Shown: piece by piece, positions 44,351 through 52,842 of the stretch
Numbering within the stretch: the first letter of the stretch is position 1
Layout of the letters: the number at the start of each line of letters is the position of its first letter
Assembly (NCBI RefSeq): GCF_020911945.1
Contig: NZ_CP087135.1
Span: 1,550,001 to 1,614,000 of the forward strand
From: Flavobacterium galactosidilyticum
GTDB lineage: Bacteria; Bacteroidota; Bacteroidia; Flavobacteriales; Flavobacteriaceae
DNA: 64,000 nt
Direction of reading: 5' to 3'
Notes under the pieces: generated by a model
Database searches by the model: none
The model's input: only the letters and a program-made list of their open reading frames with translations
What the model was told of the DNA's origin: nothing
Translations under genes and position numbers: made by a program

Positions 44351-46090
44351 TTAAATTAAATTCAGTCCACCCGTAATTAAGTGCGCTACTTCTGATCGTC
44401 TTTGCTTTAAACTTTCAAGATAATTCATCACTTCTTTTAGAAGTTGTGGTTCGTTTCTATCTTTTAATAATTCCACAATCTCAACAGACAATAACCAATC
44501 ATTAGGATGCTCTTCTTTCAGTTTTTTTAAAATTGGAGCTAAAGAAGTGTTGATGTCTTTTGATTCTCTAATCATTCGTACCGTTTGATAAAGTACCTCT
44601 AAATCATCACGTTCTGCGGTATGCTTTGCTTTGATAGTTTTGCTTGAAGGAATATGTGAAATCAAATCAAAACTATTTGCATCAGCAGGACCTGAAAAAG
44701 CGGATACTACTTTTTTACCAACTGCCATGTCGTAAATTCCCCATTCAGGTTGAAATAAAATAGTTTCACCATGCGTCACAGTACAATTTTTAAAACTGAT
44801 TAAAATAATTTGGCCATGCAGATTTCTCGAGCCAGTAATGATTTCTCCTTTTACTGTAATATCACCTTCAAAATCTAATATCACCGTTTTATTTTCGGTA
44901 ATAGAATAGGCGCTTAGATCTCTTGGACTCATGTCTTCAATAGCAAGATTGATACCTTTTAGTTTCCCAATAGGGCTTCCAAAACCTTCTAAATGCTTGA
45001 TGGTTCCGTGTCCTACTAATTCTTTTTCTCTATACGATAATGCAGTTTTACCCGTAGTTTGAATATATACAGGCTTGCCTTCAGCTTCAATCACATTAGT
45101 GAAAATACCCGAAATTTGAATTCCTGTACTCAGTTCAATTGTTCCTAAAGCATTTGATTGTATCAATTTATTTATTCCCGATAAGCCTCCTGTGCGCAAT
45201 GCCATTTTATTAGCAAACTCCTCAAGGATTAAACTTAAATATGCAAAATCTGGAGTTACATACAGTTGAGGTTGCAATTGTGTAATATCAAAACCCTTAT
45301 TCGCTGCTGATATATCATAAGAGATTTTCTTTACTTTATCCGTCATGCAATGTGCACTTTCACCAATTGACGAAAGTAAACCAGCGCCAAATATTTTTGG
45401 ATTTTCAACAGTTCCAATTAAGCCATATTCAACGGTCCACCAATGTAAGTTTCTAATTTGCGCCATTTCAGACAATTCGCCCATATTATTCTGTAAATCT
45501 TCCACTGCTTTTTCGGCAGCGTTAATATCGGCTTGTGGAGTTCCTTCTGCCTCTTTCAAAATAGAAAGGAGTCGGATCGCTTCATACATTTCGTAATCTT
45601 TGTGCGAGGAAATGGCTTTACAACCTATTTCTCCAAAACGACGCAGGTATTCCGCATATTCCGGATTGGCAATTATAGGGGCGTGACCAGCACCTTCGTG
45701 AATAATATCTGGTGCAGGCGTGTATTCTATATGTTCAAGTTGACGAATGTCCGAAGCAATAACTAGTACGTTATAAGCTTGAAACTCCATGAAAGCATTC
45801 GGCGGAATAAATCCATCAACAGCAACAGCTGCCCAACCAATTTCAGTAAGAATTCGGTTCATCCCATACATACTAGGAATATTGTCTACCTCAATTCCTG
45901 TTTTTTTAAGTCCTTCTAGATAGGAGCTGTGTGCTACTTTTGACAAGTAATTCACATTTTTGCGCATTACATAACGCCACACCGCTTGGTTTATGGGTGT
46001 GTAATCCCTATAATCTTGAGGCTTAATAAATTGTCGTAAGTGCTTTGGCAATCGGTCTAATAACGGATTGCTTTCTATAGTTGTGCTCAT
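44351..46090 (-). CDS. phenylalanine 4-monooxygenase, long form with C-terminal extension
   Basis: 579 residues. The catalytic aromatic-amino-acid hydroxylase domain is residues 1-300. The Fe(II) ligands are seen: His131 and His136 in DIIHEGAGHAPI and Glu221 in WWTVEYGLIG. It hydroxylates Phe to Tyr with tetrahydropterin and O2. No N-terminal ACT domain. About 280 extra C-terminal residues form a beta-rich segment (ISGIFTNVIEAEGKPVYIQTTG, VTHGETILFQPEWGIYDMA) then helices; the long form occurs in Bacteroidota and its extension is of unknown use. Partner PCD is at 20156. Confidence 0.93.
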   Translation of the reverse strand: MSTTIESNPLLDRLPKHLRQFIKPQDYRDYTPINQAVWRYVMRKNVNYLSKVAHSSYLEGLKKTGIEVDNIPSMYGMNRILTEIGWAAVAVDGFIPPNAFMEFQAYNVLVIASDIRQLEHIEYTPAPDIIHEGAGHAPIIANPEYAEYLRRFGEIGCKAISSHKDYEMYEAIRLLSILKEAEGTPQADINAAEKAVEDLQNNMGELSEMAQIRNLHWWTVEYGLIGTVENPKIFGAGLLSSIGESAHCMTDKVKKISYDISAANKGFDITQLQPQLYVTPDFAYLSLILEEFANKMALRTGGLSGINKLIQSNALGTIELSTGIQISGIFTNVIEAEGKPVYIQTTGKTALSYREKELVGHGTIKHLEGFGSPIGKLKGINLAIEDMSPRDLSAYSITENKTVILDFEGDITVKGEIITGSRNLHGQIILISFKNCTVTHGETILFQPEWGIYDMAVGKKVVSAFSGPADANSFDLISHIPSSKTIKAKHTAERDDLEVLYQTVRMIRESKDINTSLAPILKKLKEEHPNDWLLSVEIVELLKDRNEPQLLKEVMNYLESLKQRRSEVAHLITGGLNLI

Positions 46091-46113
46091 CTCGAAAACG
46101 TTGTAGTTTTGGT

Positions 46114-46121
46114 CAAAAGTA
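46114..46121 (-). promoter_or_regulatory. putative -7 box of hydroxylase gene
   Basis: Minus strand TACTTTTG, 23 bp before the ATG; repeat copy 4 begins 10 bp further upstream, where the -33 element should be. Confidence 0.45.
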
Positions 46122-46130
46122 CAACTTTAA

Positions 46131-46272
46131 GGAGCTATTTCCAGCTATTCGTTATAAGATTTCGCAAAAAAATAACATTTTTGTAAGCCCTATAAAGAGC
46201 TTCTTACAGTCGCTTTTTTAGGGCAACAAAAATTGTTTTTTTTGCAAAATGCTTTCCACTGCTATCCGGGCT
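46131..46272 (+). repeat. dispersed variable-arm palindromic repeat, copy 4
   Basis: Starts GGAGCTATTTCCAGCT; core AGAGCTTCTTACAGTCGCTT (46196-46215); ends CACTGCTATCCGGGCT. Arm GCAAAAAAATAACATTTTTG pairs with CAACAAAAATTGTTTTTTTTGC, and GCCCTA with TAGGGC. Arms differ wholly from copy 1. Confidence 0.7.
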
Positions 46273-46365
46273 AGGAGAATTGAGTATTTGCTTTTAGTAA
46301 ATAATGTATTGCAGATTCTAGTTGAAAAGGATAATTCAATTACAAAAATATATAAATCCGGATTC

Positions 46366-47499
46366 CTATTCTTCTACTTCAAAAAGTAACACTTGTGTTT
46401 TTTGAATTGCTGAAAAATTATTATCAGAAACAAAAATTAAGGAACGATTTCCGTTGGCTAATTTTGGACCAAAAGTCAATCCCTCAATATTATCCGTAAA
46501 AATGCCTAAATCATCCATGTTAAGTATCAATTTCTTAGAGGCTAATTCTATTTTTTGATTCAGTAAAGATCCGTAATCTTTTACATTAGTCGCTTTTTTA
46601 AAATCACATAAAAACACTTTTATAGTACAGGCTTGCGTTCCTGTAGAATAGGAGCGCTCCAGTACGAGCAGTTGATTTTTGCTATAATACTGAATTGCCG
46701 CAACTCCATTTACTGAAAAAGCACCTTTAGGTTTCGGTTCATGTGCAACAGCATCTAATCGATACCCGTATTGCGCTGTATTTTCTTTTGTTTTTACATT
46801 AAATTGATACAGCCTAATTAGACCACCTTTGCTTGTAGTCGCTTGATCTCCGTCTTCAAATAGTGGTTCCTCTAGGCTAGTATATAAAGTTTTATAATTT
46901 TTGTCAAAAGTAATTCCTTCAAGAGTTCCATTATTTCTAGGTCCTTTTTTTTCTTTCTGGATTTCTAGATTGGATGGTAGTTTTAATTGAGATTTAAAAT
47001 TTCCTTTTAAATCCATAAAAGTAATCGAAGGGTTTTGTAAAATGGTCTTTTCAGCTGTTAGTACTCGAGCACCTTCGCTACTCCAAATCAATGAATTTGT
47101 TTTAGGGTTGTATCGAATGTCTTCTGGATCTGCAGAAGTTTCAGGTGTGGTCAGCCAACTACCAAAAGTTTTACCTTCTTCGTTTTTTAACGTATTGGTG
47201 TCTTGAAAATTGATCACTTGTAGTCTGTCGTTATTTAAGAGAATCTTTGCAGTGTAAAATCGGGAAAGATTTTCTTGTGATCTCTCATCGCAAATGATAT
47301 AATAAAGATCATTTTTTTTATCGTAATCAATTCCAGAAAGTCCTCCAATTTTAGTGTTTTTGAAATCTTGATTGAATGGTATTTCAATTGAATTGATGAA
47401 TTTTAATTGCGGAGTTGAATTGTTTTGACTTACTTGTTTTAAATTTGAACAAGAAATAAAAATAGTGATAGAGAAAAAACCAATAAGAAGTTTACGCAT
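46366..47499 (-). CDS. esterase-like/phytase-like domain lipoprotein
   Basis: 377 residues. Lipobox IFISCSN (Cys16). The fold is a beta-propeller-like phytase-like domain: IGGLSGIDYDKKNDLYYIICDERS, DPEDIRYNPKTNSLIWSSEG, NGTLEGITFDKNYKTLYTSLEEPL, and DNIEGLTFGPKLANGNRSLIFVSDNN. These repeated blade motifs identify the family; the substrate is unknown. Likely faces the periplasm or surface. Confidence 0.8.
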   Translation of the reverse strand: MRKLLIGFFSITIFISCSNLKQVSQNNSTPQLKFINSIEIPFNQDFKNTKIGGLSGIDYDKKNDLYYIICDERSQENLSRFYTAKILLNNDRLQVINFQDTNTLKNEEGKTFGSWLTTPETSADPEDIRYNPKTNSLIWSSEGARVLTAEKTILQNPSITFMDLKGNFKSQLKLPSNLEIQKEKKGPRNNGTLEGITFDKNYKTLYTSLEEPLFEDGDQATTSKGGLIRLYQFNVKTKENTAQYGYRLDAVAHEPKPKGAFSVNGVAAIQYYSKNQLLVLERSYSTGTQACTIKVFLCDFKKATNVKDYGSLLNQKIELASKKLILNMDDLGIFTDNIEGLTFGPKLANGNRSLIFVSDNNFSAIQKTQVLLFEVEE

Positions 47500-47527
47500 G
47501 GCAATTGTTCTTTTTTAGAAGTAATAC

Positions 47528-47926
47528 TTAGTGATGTGGATTGTTTTTTGCTGCATTACGGAAATAATCAATTTTATAATTGAACATTTCCGCCATATTT
47601 CTAGCGCGTAATTTTGCTTCATCCGCAATTGGGCCTAGAAATAGACTATCGGTAATTGCTGTGAAGATTTCCATCCAACGGTCAAAATGTTCTTTTTCAA
47701 CAGGCAGTTGTTTGTGAGGAGGAAATGGACTGCCAGAATACGAGTGGACTTCTAGTAGAATAGTTTGCCAAAAACGATACATTTTTTCTAAATGTTCTGG
47801 CCAGCGATTGCCAATTTTTTCGTTAAAAATTGGACCAATAAATTCATCTTTCTGTATGGTAGAGTAGAAGGTATCAACCAATAATTTGATGTCTTCTAAG
47901 TTTTTTATGTCGGTAAGTGTTGTCAT
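47528..47926 (-). CDS. group III truncated hemoglobin
   Basis: 132 residues from ATG 47926. A longer in-frame start at 47995 would read through the ilvA terminator and is rejected. Signatures: FYSTIQKDEFIGPIFNEKIG and HLEKMYRFWQTILLEVHSYSG, then the proximal-His region KEHFDRWMEIF. A heme protein binding O2 or NO in the cytosol; physiological role unknown. Follows ilvA on the same strand after a terminator. Confidence 0.9.
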   Translation of the reverse strand: MTTLTDIKNLEDIKLLVDTFYSTIQKDEFIGPIFNEKIGNRWPEHLEKMYRFWQTILLEVHSYSGSPFPPHKQLPVEKEHFDRWMEIFTAITDSLFLGPIADEAKLRARNMAEMFNYKIDYFRNAAKNNPHH

Positions 47927-47937
47927 GTTTGGGTTTA

Positions 47938-47962
47938 AAAAAAAGCCTACGCAAAGGTAGGC
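47938..47962 (-). terminator. terminator after ilvA
   Basis: Minus strand GCCTAC-CTTTGC-GTAGGC then eight T. It settles the start of the downstream globin at 47926. The hairpin also contains TACCTTTG, a TAnnTTTG string (47959-47952), but there is no good TTG upstream of it. Confidence 0.85.
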
Positions 47963-47987
47963 CATTATTAGGGAAAGGGAAATTGTT

Positions 47988-49232
47988 TTATCCAATTAAT
48001 TGGTTAAACAAATCCTGTCTCTCGTTGAGGTATTTATATTCGAATCCTTTAGTTGTCATTTTAGTTTTGATTGCTATTACGTCGTTTTTGTTCTTTAATT
48101 CTAATCCTACGATTGCTGGACCTACTTCTCTACTGTTCTTTTTGGTAAACTGAAAATAAGTAATGTCGTCTTCTGGTCCCAGTATGTCATTTACAAATTC
48201 CTTCAAAGCGCCTGGACGTTGCGGAAACTGTATCATAAAATAGTGCATCAATCCTTCGTACAATAAAGAACGCTCTTTTATTTCGGCAGTTCTTTCGATA
48301 TCATTGTTGCTACCGCTTACGATGCAAACTACGTTTTTACCTTTTATTTTATCTTTGTAAAAGTCCAAAGCGGCAATAGATAACGCACCAGCTGGTTCAA
48401 CTACCATAGCTTCCTCGTTGTATAATCGCAATATTGTCGTGCATACTTTTCCTTCAGGAACTAAAATAATGTCGTCGAGGTTATCTTTGCATATTTCAAA
48501 TGTGATGTTTCCTACTTGTTTTACAGCAGCGCCATCAACAAATTTGTCAATAGTTTCTAAAGCTGTATTAATTCCGTTAGCGATAGAGGTTTTCATTGAT
48601 GGTGCTCCTTCAGGTTCAACTCCTATAATTTTAGTGTTTGGGCTCAGCTCTTTAAAAACCTCTGATAATCCTGCTGCTAATCCGCCACCGCCAATCGCTA
48701 CAAAAACATAATCAATAGGTTCTTTATATGATTCAAGGATTTCTAAACCTACTGTTCCTTGTCCTGCAATTACTTTTACATCATCAAAAGGATGAACGAA
48801 TATGATGTTGTTTTTTGCAGCGTCTTCAGCTGCTTTTGCGTAAGCATCATCAAATGTATCTCCTACTAAGGCAATTTCTACAAAGGATTTTCCAAATAAT
48901 TGTACTTGTTTTACTTTTTGCTTAGGCGTAGTTTTTGGCATGTAAATTTTGCCCTTTATCTTCAGTAAATTACAAGAGTAAGCAACTCCCTGGGCGTGAT
49001 TTCCAGCACTTGCACAAATCACTCCTTGGTTTCTTTCTTCGTTGGTTAAAGTGCTCATTTTGTTGTATGCACCTCTTATTTTATAGGAACGAACGACTTG
49101 CAGGTCTTCTCTTTTTAATAAAATATTCGAATCAAATTCTTCTGAAAGATTTAGACTTTGTATTAATGGAGTGGGTGATACAACTCCGTTCAGTTGTTTT
49201 TTAGCGGCGATTACTTGTTGGAATATCTTCAT
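47988..49232 (-). CDS. ilvA: threonine ammonia-lyase, biosynthetic type, single ACT-like domain
   Basis: 414 residues from ATG 49232 (MKIFQQVIAAKKQLNG); an in-frame TTG at 49265 sits inside a terminator and is rejected. PLP lysine in VVRSYKIRGAYNKM; Gly-rich phosphate loop IGGGGLAAG; C-terminal ACT-like regulatory domain (about the last 90 residues, MIQFPQRPGALKEFVNDILG). Deaminates Thr to 2-oxobutanoate, the first step to isoleucine. The upstream leader (49264-49391) supports an isoleucine-biosynthetic role. Confidence 0.95.
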   Translation of the reverse strand: MKIFQQVIAAKKQLNGVVSPTPLIQSLNLSEEFDSNILLKREDLQVVRSYKIRGAYNKMSTLTNEERNQGVICASAGNHAQGVAYSCNLLKIKGKIYMPKTTPKQKVKQVQLFGKSFVEIALVGDTFDDAYAKAAEDAAKNNIIFVHPFDDVKVIAGQGTVGLEILESYKEPIDYVFVAIGGGGLAAGLSEVFKELSPNTKIIGVEPEGAPSMKTSIANGINTALETIDKFVDGAAVKQVGNITFEICKDNLDDIILVPEGKVCTTILRLYNEEAMVVEPAGALSIAALDFYKDKIKGKNVVCIVSGSNNDIERTAEIKERSLLYEGLMHYFMIQFPQRPGALKEFVNDILGPEDDITYFQFTKKNSREVGPAIVGLELKNKNDVIAIKTKMTTKGFEYKYLNERQDLFNQLIG

Positions 49233-49263
49233 AATTAATTTTTTAGAAGCTTTGATTTTGGTC

Positions 49264-49293
49264 AAAAAAAAACCTCCCGTAATAGGAGGTTTG
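49264..49293 (-). terminator. attenuator-type terminator in ilvA leader
   Basis: Minus strand AAACCTCC-TATTACG-GGAGGTTT followed by six T; it ends 31 bp before the ilvA ATG. Its 5' arm CTCC plus TATT (49288-49281) can alternatively pair with AATA.AC.GGAG at 49336-49327. Confidence 0.8.
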
Positions 49294-49334
49294 ATAAATG
49301 TATTTGTTTTACTAATTTATATAACACTCCGTTA

Positions 49335-49391
49335 TTATTGTTGAATAATAATGATAATAATAAGGATAATGGTGTTAAATAAATTTGGCAT
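49335..49391 (-). CDS. isoleucine-rich leader peptide of ilvA
   Basis: ATG 49391-49389 to TAA 49337-49335, 18 residues: MPNLFNTIILIIIIIIQQ. Eight Ile codons and one Leu occur in codons 8-16. A TAnnTTTG box (49417-49410) lies 18 bp upstream of the ATG, and the attenuator terminator lies about 40 bp downstream, before ilvA. This is the arrangement of classical amino-acid attenuation: a ribosome stalled at Ile codons would free 49336-49327 for antiterminator pairing. Too short for normal gene finding; the evidence is composition and position. Confidence 0.8.
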   Translation of the reverse strand: MPNLFNTIILIIIIIIQQ

Positions 49392-49409
49392 TCTCTTTTG
49401 TTTGAATGA

Positions 49410-49417
49410 CAAATGTA
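49410..49417 (-). promoter_or_regulatory. promoter -7 box of ilvA leader
   Basis: Minus strand TACATTTG, 18 bp before the leader ATG. The -33 region (TTTAGTC) is weak. Confidence 0.5.
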
Positions 49418-49448
49418 TAGATAATTTGATTAATTCGACTAAAAAATA

Positions 49449-49991
49449 TTATTTTTTTACGTTTGACGGAGGGAATTGCTCTAAAATTTTAGTCACAAAC
49501 TCATTGATAACTTTTTCTTTTTCATTGCGATTATTTGTTAAATAACCCACGCCTTCACCTTGCCAAACTAATTCTTTTTTCTTAGCATCAATCAAATCGA
49601 TGTATAAAGTTCCTTCAGTTGAAGAAGTTACGGAAGTGCTGCGACCACCCCATAAATAAGGATTCCAGCCATAGCCCCAACCATAACCAAATCCAGCATT
49701 ATATTGGTTTACATCAATGCGTTCTCTTTCTTTAGTAAAAATGTTGATTAGTAAATCTGGGTTTTCACTTTTAGTCATTCCTTTTTTGCTTAGTTCCGCA
49801 TCAACAGCATAGAGGATTCTTTTCTTATCTAATTCAGAAATTTCGATTTTATCAATTCCTTTTTTGTGAAAAGCATACGTTTTGTATTGACTAAAATCTA
49901 CTTTGTTATCATAATCAGAATATACTTTTACAGAGCTGCAAGAAGCAAATACTAAAAGAAGGAATACGGGAAGGAGTTTTATTGCTTTCAT
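49449..49991 (-). CDS. DUF4136 lipoprotein
   Basis: 180 residues. Lipobox VFASCSS (Cys18). DUF4136 features: VYSDYDNKVDFSQYKTYAF near the mature start, then DLLINIFTKERERI, an aromatic Gly/Tyr/Trp loop (GFGYGWGYGWNPYLWGG) and TLYIDLIDAKKKELVWQGEG. Function unknown, outer-membrane lipoprotein likely. Stop lies 32 bp from the ilvA promoter; read-through would enter the attenuator. Confidence 0.9.
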   Translation of the reverse strand: MKAIKLLPVFLLLVFASCSSVKVYSDYDNKVDFSQYKTYAFHKKGIDKIEISELDKKRILYAVDAELSKKGMTKSENPDLLINIFTKERERIDVNQYNAGFGYGWGYGWNPYLWGGRSTSVTSSTEGTLYIDLIDAKKKELVWQGEGVGYLTNNRNEKEKVINEFVTKILEQFPPSNVKK

Positions 49992-50029
49992 AATATATTT
50001 ATTTGGTTATTAAAGTTACATTCAAAATT

Positions 50030-52012
50030 CTAGAAATCCAATAAGTCATCAGCTACAATAGTAGGGAGGGTCACTTTTAATAAAGGTTGCGTCTCCATAG
50101 CTCTTTTTATTGCGAAAATTGCTCCGTCATTCCTTGCCCAACTTCTTCTTGAAATCCCATTATTGACATCCCAGAAAAGCATTGATGCTAAGCGCTTTGA
50201 AGCTTCTTTAGAACCATCAAGAACCATACCAAATCCTCCATTAATTACCTCGCCCCAGCCAACGCCTCCACCATTATGAATGGATACCCAAGTAGCGCCA
50301 CGAAAACTGTCTCCAATTACGTTTTGTATGGCCATGTCAGCAGTGAAACGAGATCCATCATAAATGTTTGAAGTTTCTCTGTATGGTGAATCGGTTCCAG
50401 AAACATCGTGGTGATCTCTGCCTAAAACTACGGTTCCTATTTCGCCTTTGGCAATAGCCTGATTAAAAGCTTCTGCAATTTTTACTCGACCTTCTGCATC
50501 AGCATAAAGTATTCTAGCTTGTGATCCAACGACCAATTTGTTTTCCTGCGCACCTTTTATCCATTGGATATTATCTTGCATCTGTTGCTGGATTTCAAGT
50601 GGAGCAGTTTTTGCCATTTCTTCTAAAACTTGACAGGCGATAGTATCTGTTTTTGCTAAATCTTGAGGTTTTCCCGAAGCACAAACCCATCGGAACGGAC
50701 CAAAACCATAATCAAAACACATAGGTCCCATAATGTCTTGTACGTAACTTGGATACTTGAAATCAATTCCATTTTCTGCCATTACATCAGCACCTGCACG
50801 TGAAGATTCTAATAAAAAAGCATTTCCATAATCAAAAAAATAAGTTCCTTTCGCAGTGTGTTTGTTGATTGCAGCTGTATGTTTGCGCAATGTTTCTTGG
50901 ACTTTTTCCTTGAATAAATCGGGATTGTTGGCCATCATTTCATTAGCTTCTTCAAATGAAATACCAATAGGGTAATAACCTCCTGCCCATGGATTGTGAA
51001 GTGATGTTTGGTCACTTCCTAAATCAATATGTATGTTTTCTTGATCAAATTTTTCCCAAATATCGACAACGTTTCCTAAATAAGCGATAGACACTGTTTC
51101 TTGATTGGCTTTCGCCAAAGCGACTCTTTTTACTAATTCGTCAATGTTTTCAATGACTTCATTTATCCATCCTTGACTGTGACGAATATGAGTTATTTTT
51201 GCATTGACTTCTGCACAAACCGTAATGCAACCCGCGATATTACCCGCTTTTGGTTGTGCGCCGCTCATGCCTCCCAATCCTGAAGTTACAAATAAACCTC
51301 CTTTTGGTGTTTTTTTAATCTTTCTAAATCCGTTTAAAACAGTTATGGTTGTACCGTGAACAATTCCTTGTGGACCAATGTACATGTAACTTCCTGCTGT
51401 CATTTGTCCGTATTGAGAAACGCCTAAAGCATTCATTTTTTCCCAGTCATCCGGTTTAGAGTAATTTGGAATTACCATTCCGTTAGTTACCACAACTCTT
51501 GGTGCTTCCTTATGAGAAGGGAATAATCCCATAGGATGTCCGGAATACATGGTCAATGTTTGCTCATCTGTCATTTCAGCTAAGTATTGCATGGTCAATA
51601 AATATTGTGCCCAGTTTTGGAAAACGGCTCCATTACCACCATAAGTAATCAATTCATGAGGATGTTGCGCCACAGCATAATCCAGATTGTTTTGAATCAT
51701 TAACATGATCGCTTTTGCCTGTTCTGCCTTTCCTGGATATTCATCAATAGGTCGCGCTCGCATTTCGTAATCAGGACGTAAACGGTACATGTAAATACGA
51801 CCGTAAGTTTCTAATTCGTTCAGAAATTCTTTCATTAATTCAGCATGATGTTTTGAGTCAAAATAACGCAAGGCATTGCGAAGTGCTAGTTTTTTCTCGT
51901 CAGCTGAAAGGATTTCTTTGCGCTTGGGAGCATGATTGATGGCCGTGTCGTATGGTTTAGGTTGTGGTAAAACCGATGGAATTCCTTGTTGTATTTGTTC
52001 TTTGAAAGTCAT
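50030..52012 (-). CDS. hutU: urocanate hydratase
   Basis: 660 residues from ATG 52012; a longer frame to 52111 lacks family sequence. Urocanase features: ELITYGGNGAVFQNWAQYLL, SGHPMGLFPS, MYIGPQGIVHGTT, GLGGMSGAQPKAGNIAG, the SDQTSLHNPWAGGYYP and FDYGNAFLLES stretches, and GRDHHDVSGTDSPYRET. Converts urocanate to imidazolone propionate in His degradation, using NAD. It is the longer (about 660) form, not the 550-residue form. No other hut gene is adjacent. Confidence 0.95.
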   Translation of the reverse strand: MTFKEQIQQGIPSVLPQPKPYDTAINHAPKRKEILSADEKKLALRNALRYFDSKHHAELMKEFLNELETYGRIYMYRLRPDYEMRARPIDEYPGKAEQAKAIMLMIQNNLDYAVAQHPHELITYGGNGAVFQNWAQYLLTMQYLAEMTDEQTLTMYSGHPMGLFPSHKEAPRVVVTNGMVIPNYSKPDDWEKMNALGVSQYGQMTAGSYMYIGPQGIVHGTTITVLNGFRKIKKTPKGGLFVTSGLGGMSGAQPKAGNIAGCITVCAEVNAKITHIRHSQGWINEVIENIDELVKRVALAKANQETVSIAYLGNVVDIWEKFDQENIHIDLGSDQTSLHNPWAGGYYPIGISFEEANEMMANNPDLFKEKVQETLRKHTAAINKHTAKGTYFFDYGNAFLLESSRAGADVMAENGIDFKYPSYVQDIMGPMCFDYGFGPFRWVCASGKPQDLAKTDTIACQVLEEMAKTAPLEIQQQMQDNIQWIKGAQENKLVVGSQARILYADAEGRVKIAEAFNQAIAKGEIGTVVLGRDHHDVSGTDSPYRETSNIYDGSRFTADMAIQNVIGDSFRGATWVSIHNGGGVGWGEVINGGFGMVLDGSKEASKRLASMLFWDVNNGISRRSWARNDGAIFAIKRAMETQPLLKVTLPTIVADDLLDF

Positions 52013-52137
52013 TTTTTTCTGTGCTATTTGTTTGCATAAGGGATTGAACAATTGTTTGAGCGCTATTTTGTGTTGCGTAGCGGAACAGAAAAAACGAGTG
52101 TGAAAGCCCATTTTGCTGCGGCAAACACGCCCAAAAC

Positions 52138-52314
52138 CTACTTATTGATACTGCCCGTTTTTTTATTAAAACCGTACGGACAATGGCGGCATCCGTTTTT
52201 GCAGCAATATCCTCTTTTTAAATGGTGTTTTTCGGTAAAGCATTTGTAGCCTTCGGGCGTGAAATAAAAATCTTCGCCCTCTGTTAGTTTATTTTCACTA
52301 CTTTGGTCATTCAT
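52138..52314 (-). CDS. DUF5522 small Cys-rich protein
   Basis: 58 residues, ATG 52314 to TAG 52140-52138. Contains the family hallmark YCCKNGCRHCPYGF, four cysteines likely to bind a metal, and GEDFYFTPEGYKCFTEKHH before it. Function unknown. It is 125 bp upstream of hutU on the same strand. Confidence 0.85.
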   Translation of the reverse strand: MNDQSSENKLTEGEDFYFTPEGYKCFTEKHHLKRGYCCKNGCRHCPYGFNKKTGSINK

Positions 52315-52437
52315 GTTTGAGGTTGTTGTATTGTGTAATTATTTCGCTTTATAAAATATTATAAGCCAATTTCAAGAATTAAGTTTTTCATCAAATAAAG
52401 CCAATTTGTTCATACAAATTTATAAATTTTATAGCTA

Positions 52438-52776
52438 ATGTTTCTGATTGTTGCTAAATATTTAATTCCGAAGGGATTTAGTGGATTAACCGTATTTCCG
52501 TTTGTATTTGTAAAGCATTCGATCGATAAAGCGAACTCTTTTTTTATAAATCACGAAAAAATTCACTTGCGCCAACAATTGGAACTTTTAATTTTTCCTT
52601 TTTTTATTTGGTACGCAATAGAATATGTTTTTCGTTTGTTCCAATATAAAAACGCCTTTTTAGCCTATAAAAATATTTGTTTTGAACGTGAAGCTTACGA
52701 TAATGAATCCAATTTAAAATACTTAAAAACTCGTAAATTTTTCAAATTCATAGATTATTTGACGGTAAAAGTCTAA
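52438..52776 (+). CDS. small protein with HExxH motif
   Basis: 112 residues. Hydrophobic N-terminal part (LTVFPFVFVKHSIDKANSFF), then NHEKIHLRQQLELLIFPFFIWY containing HEKIH, a minimal zinc-peptidase signature, and a later FEREAYDNE with a possible third acidic ligand. One or two membrane-associated helices (about 50-66). It resembles the small M48/M56-like proteins but is far shorter. Hydrolase activity unproven. Confidence 0.7.
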   Translation: MFLIVAKYLIPKGFSGLTVFPFVFVKHSIDKANSFFINHEKIHLRQQLELLIFPFFIWYAIEYVFRLFQYKNAFLAYKNICFEREAYDNESNLKYLKTRKFFKFIDYLTVKV

Positions 52777-52801
52777 TAAAATAATACACAAGTGACAAAG
52801 A

Positions 52802-52834
52802 TTGTGCTTTAGTTGTTTATAAATTTTACCTTTG
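52802..52834 (+). promoter_or_regulatory. promoter of PLP deaminase gene
   Basis: TTG (52802-52804), 22 bp, TACCTTTG (52827-52834). The ATG at 52843 is only 8 bp further, so the message would be nearly leaderless; it also excludes the TTG at 52813 as start. Confidence 0.65.
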
Positions 52835-52842
52835 CCAAAATA

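Noticed and set aside
46131..46272. Repeat copy 4 as an ordinary terminator of the phytase-like or hydroxylase gene
   Set aside because: It lies upstream of the hydroxylase and shares ends and core with copies between divergent genes.
47927..47995. Extension of globin with a hydrophobic N-terminus that could be taken for a signal peptide
   Set aside because: The stretch encodes the ilvA terminator; the real globin start is 47926.
49351..49545. Plus-strand frame beginning MIIIRIMVLNKFG
   Set aside because: Antisense of the Ile-codon run of the ilvA leader and the DUF4136 end; no support.
50030..52111. Extension of urocanase to 52111
   Set aside because: The extra 33 residues have no family similarity; ATG 52012 begins the normal N-terminus.
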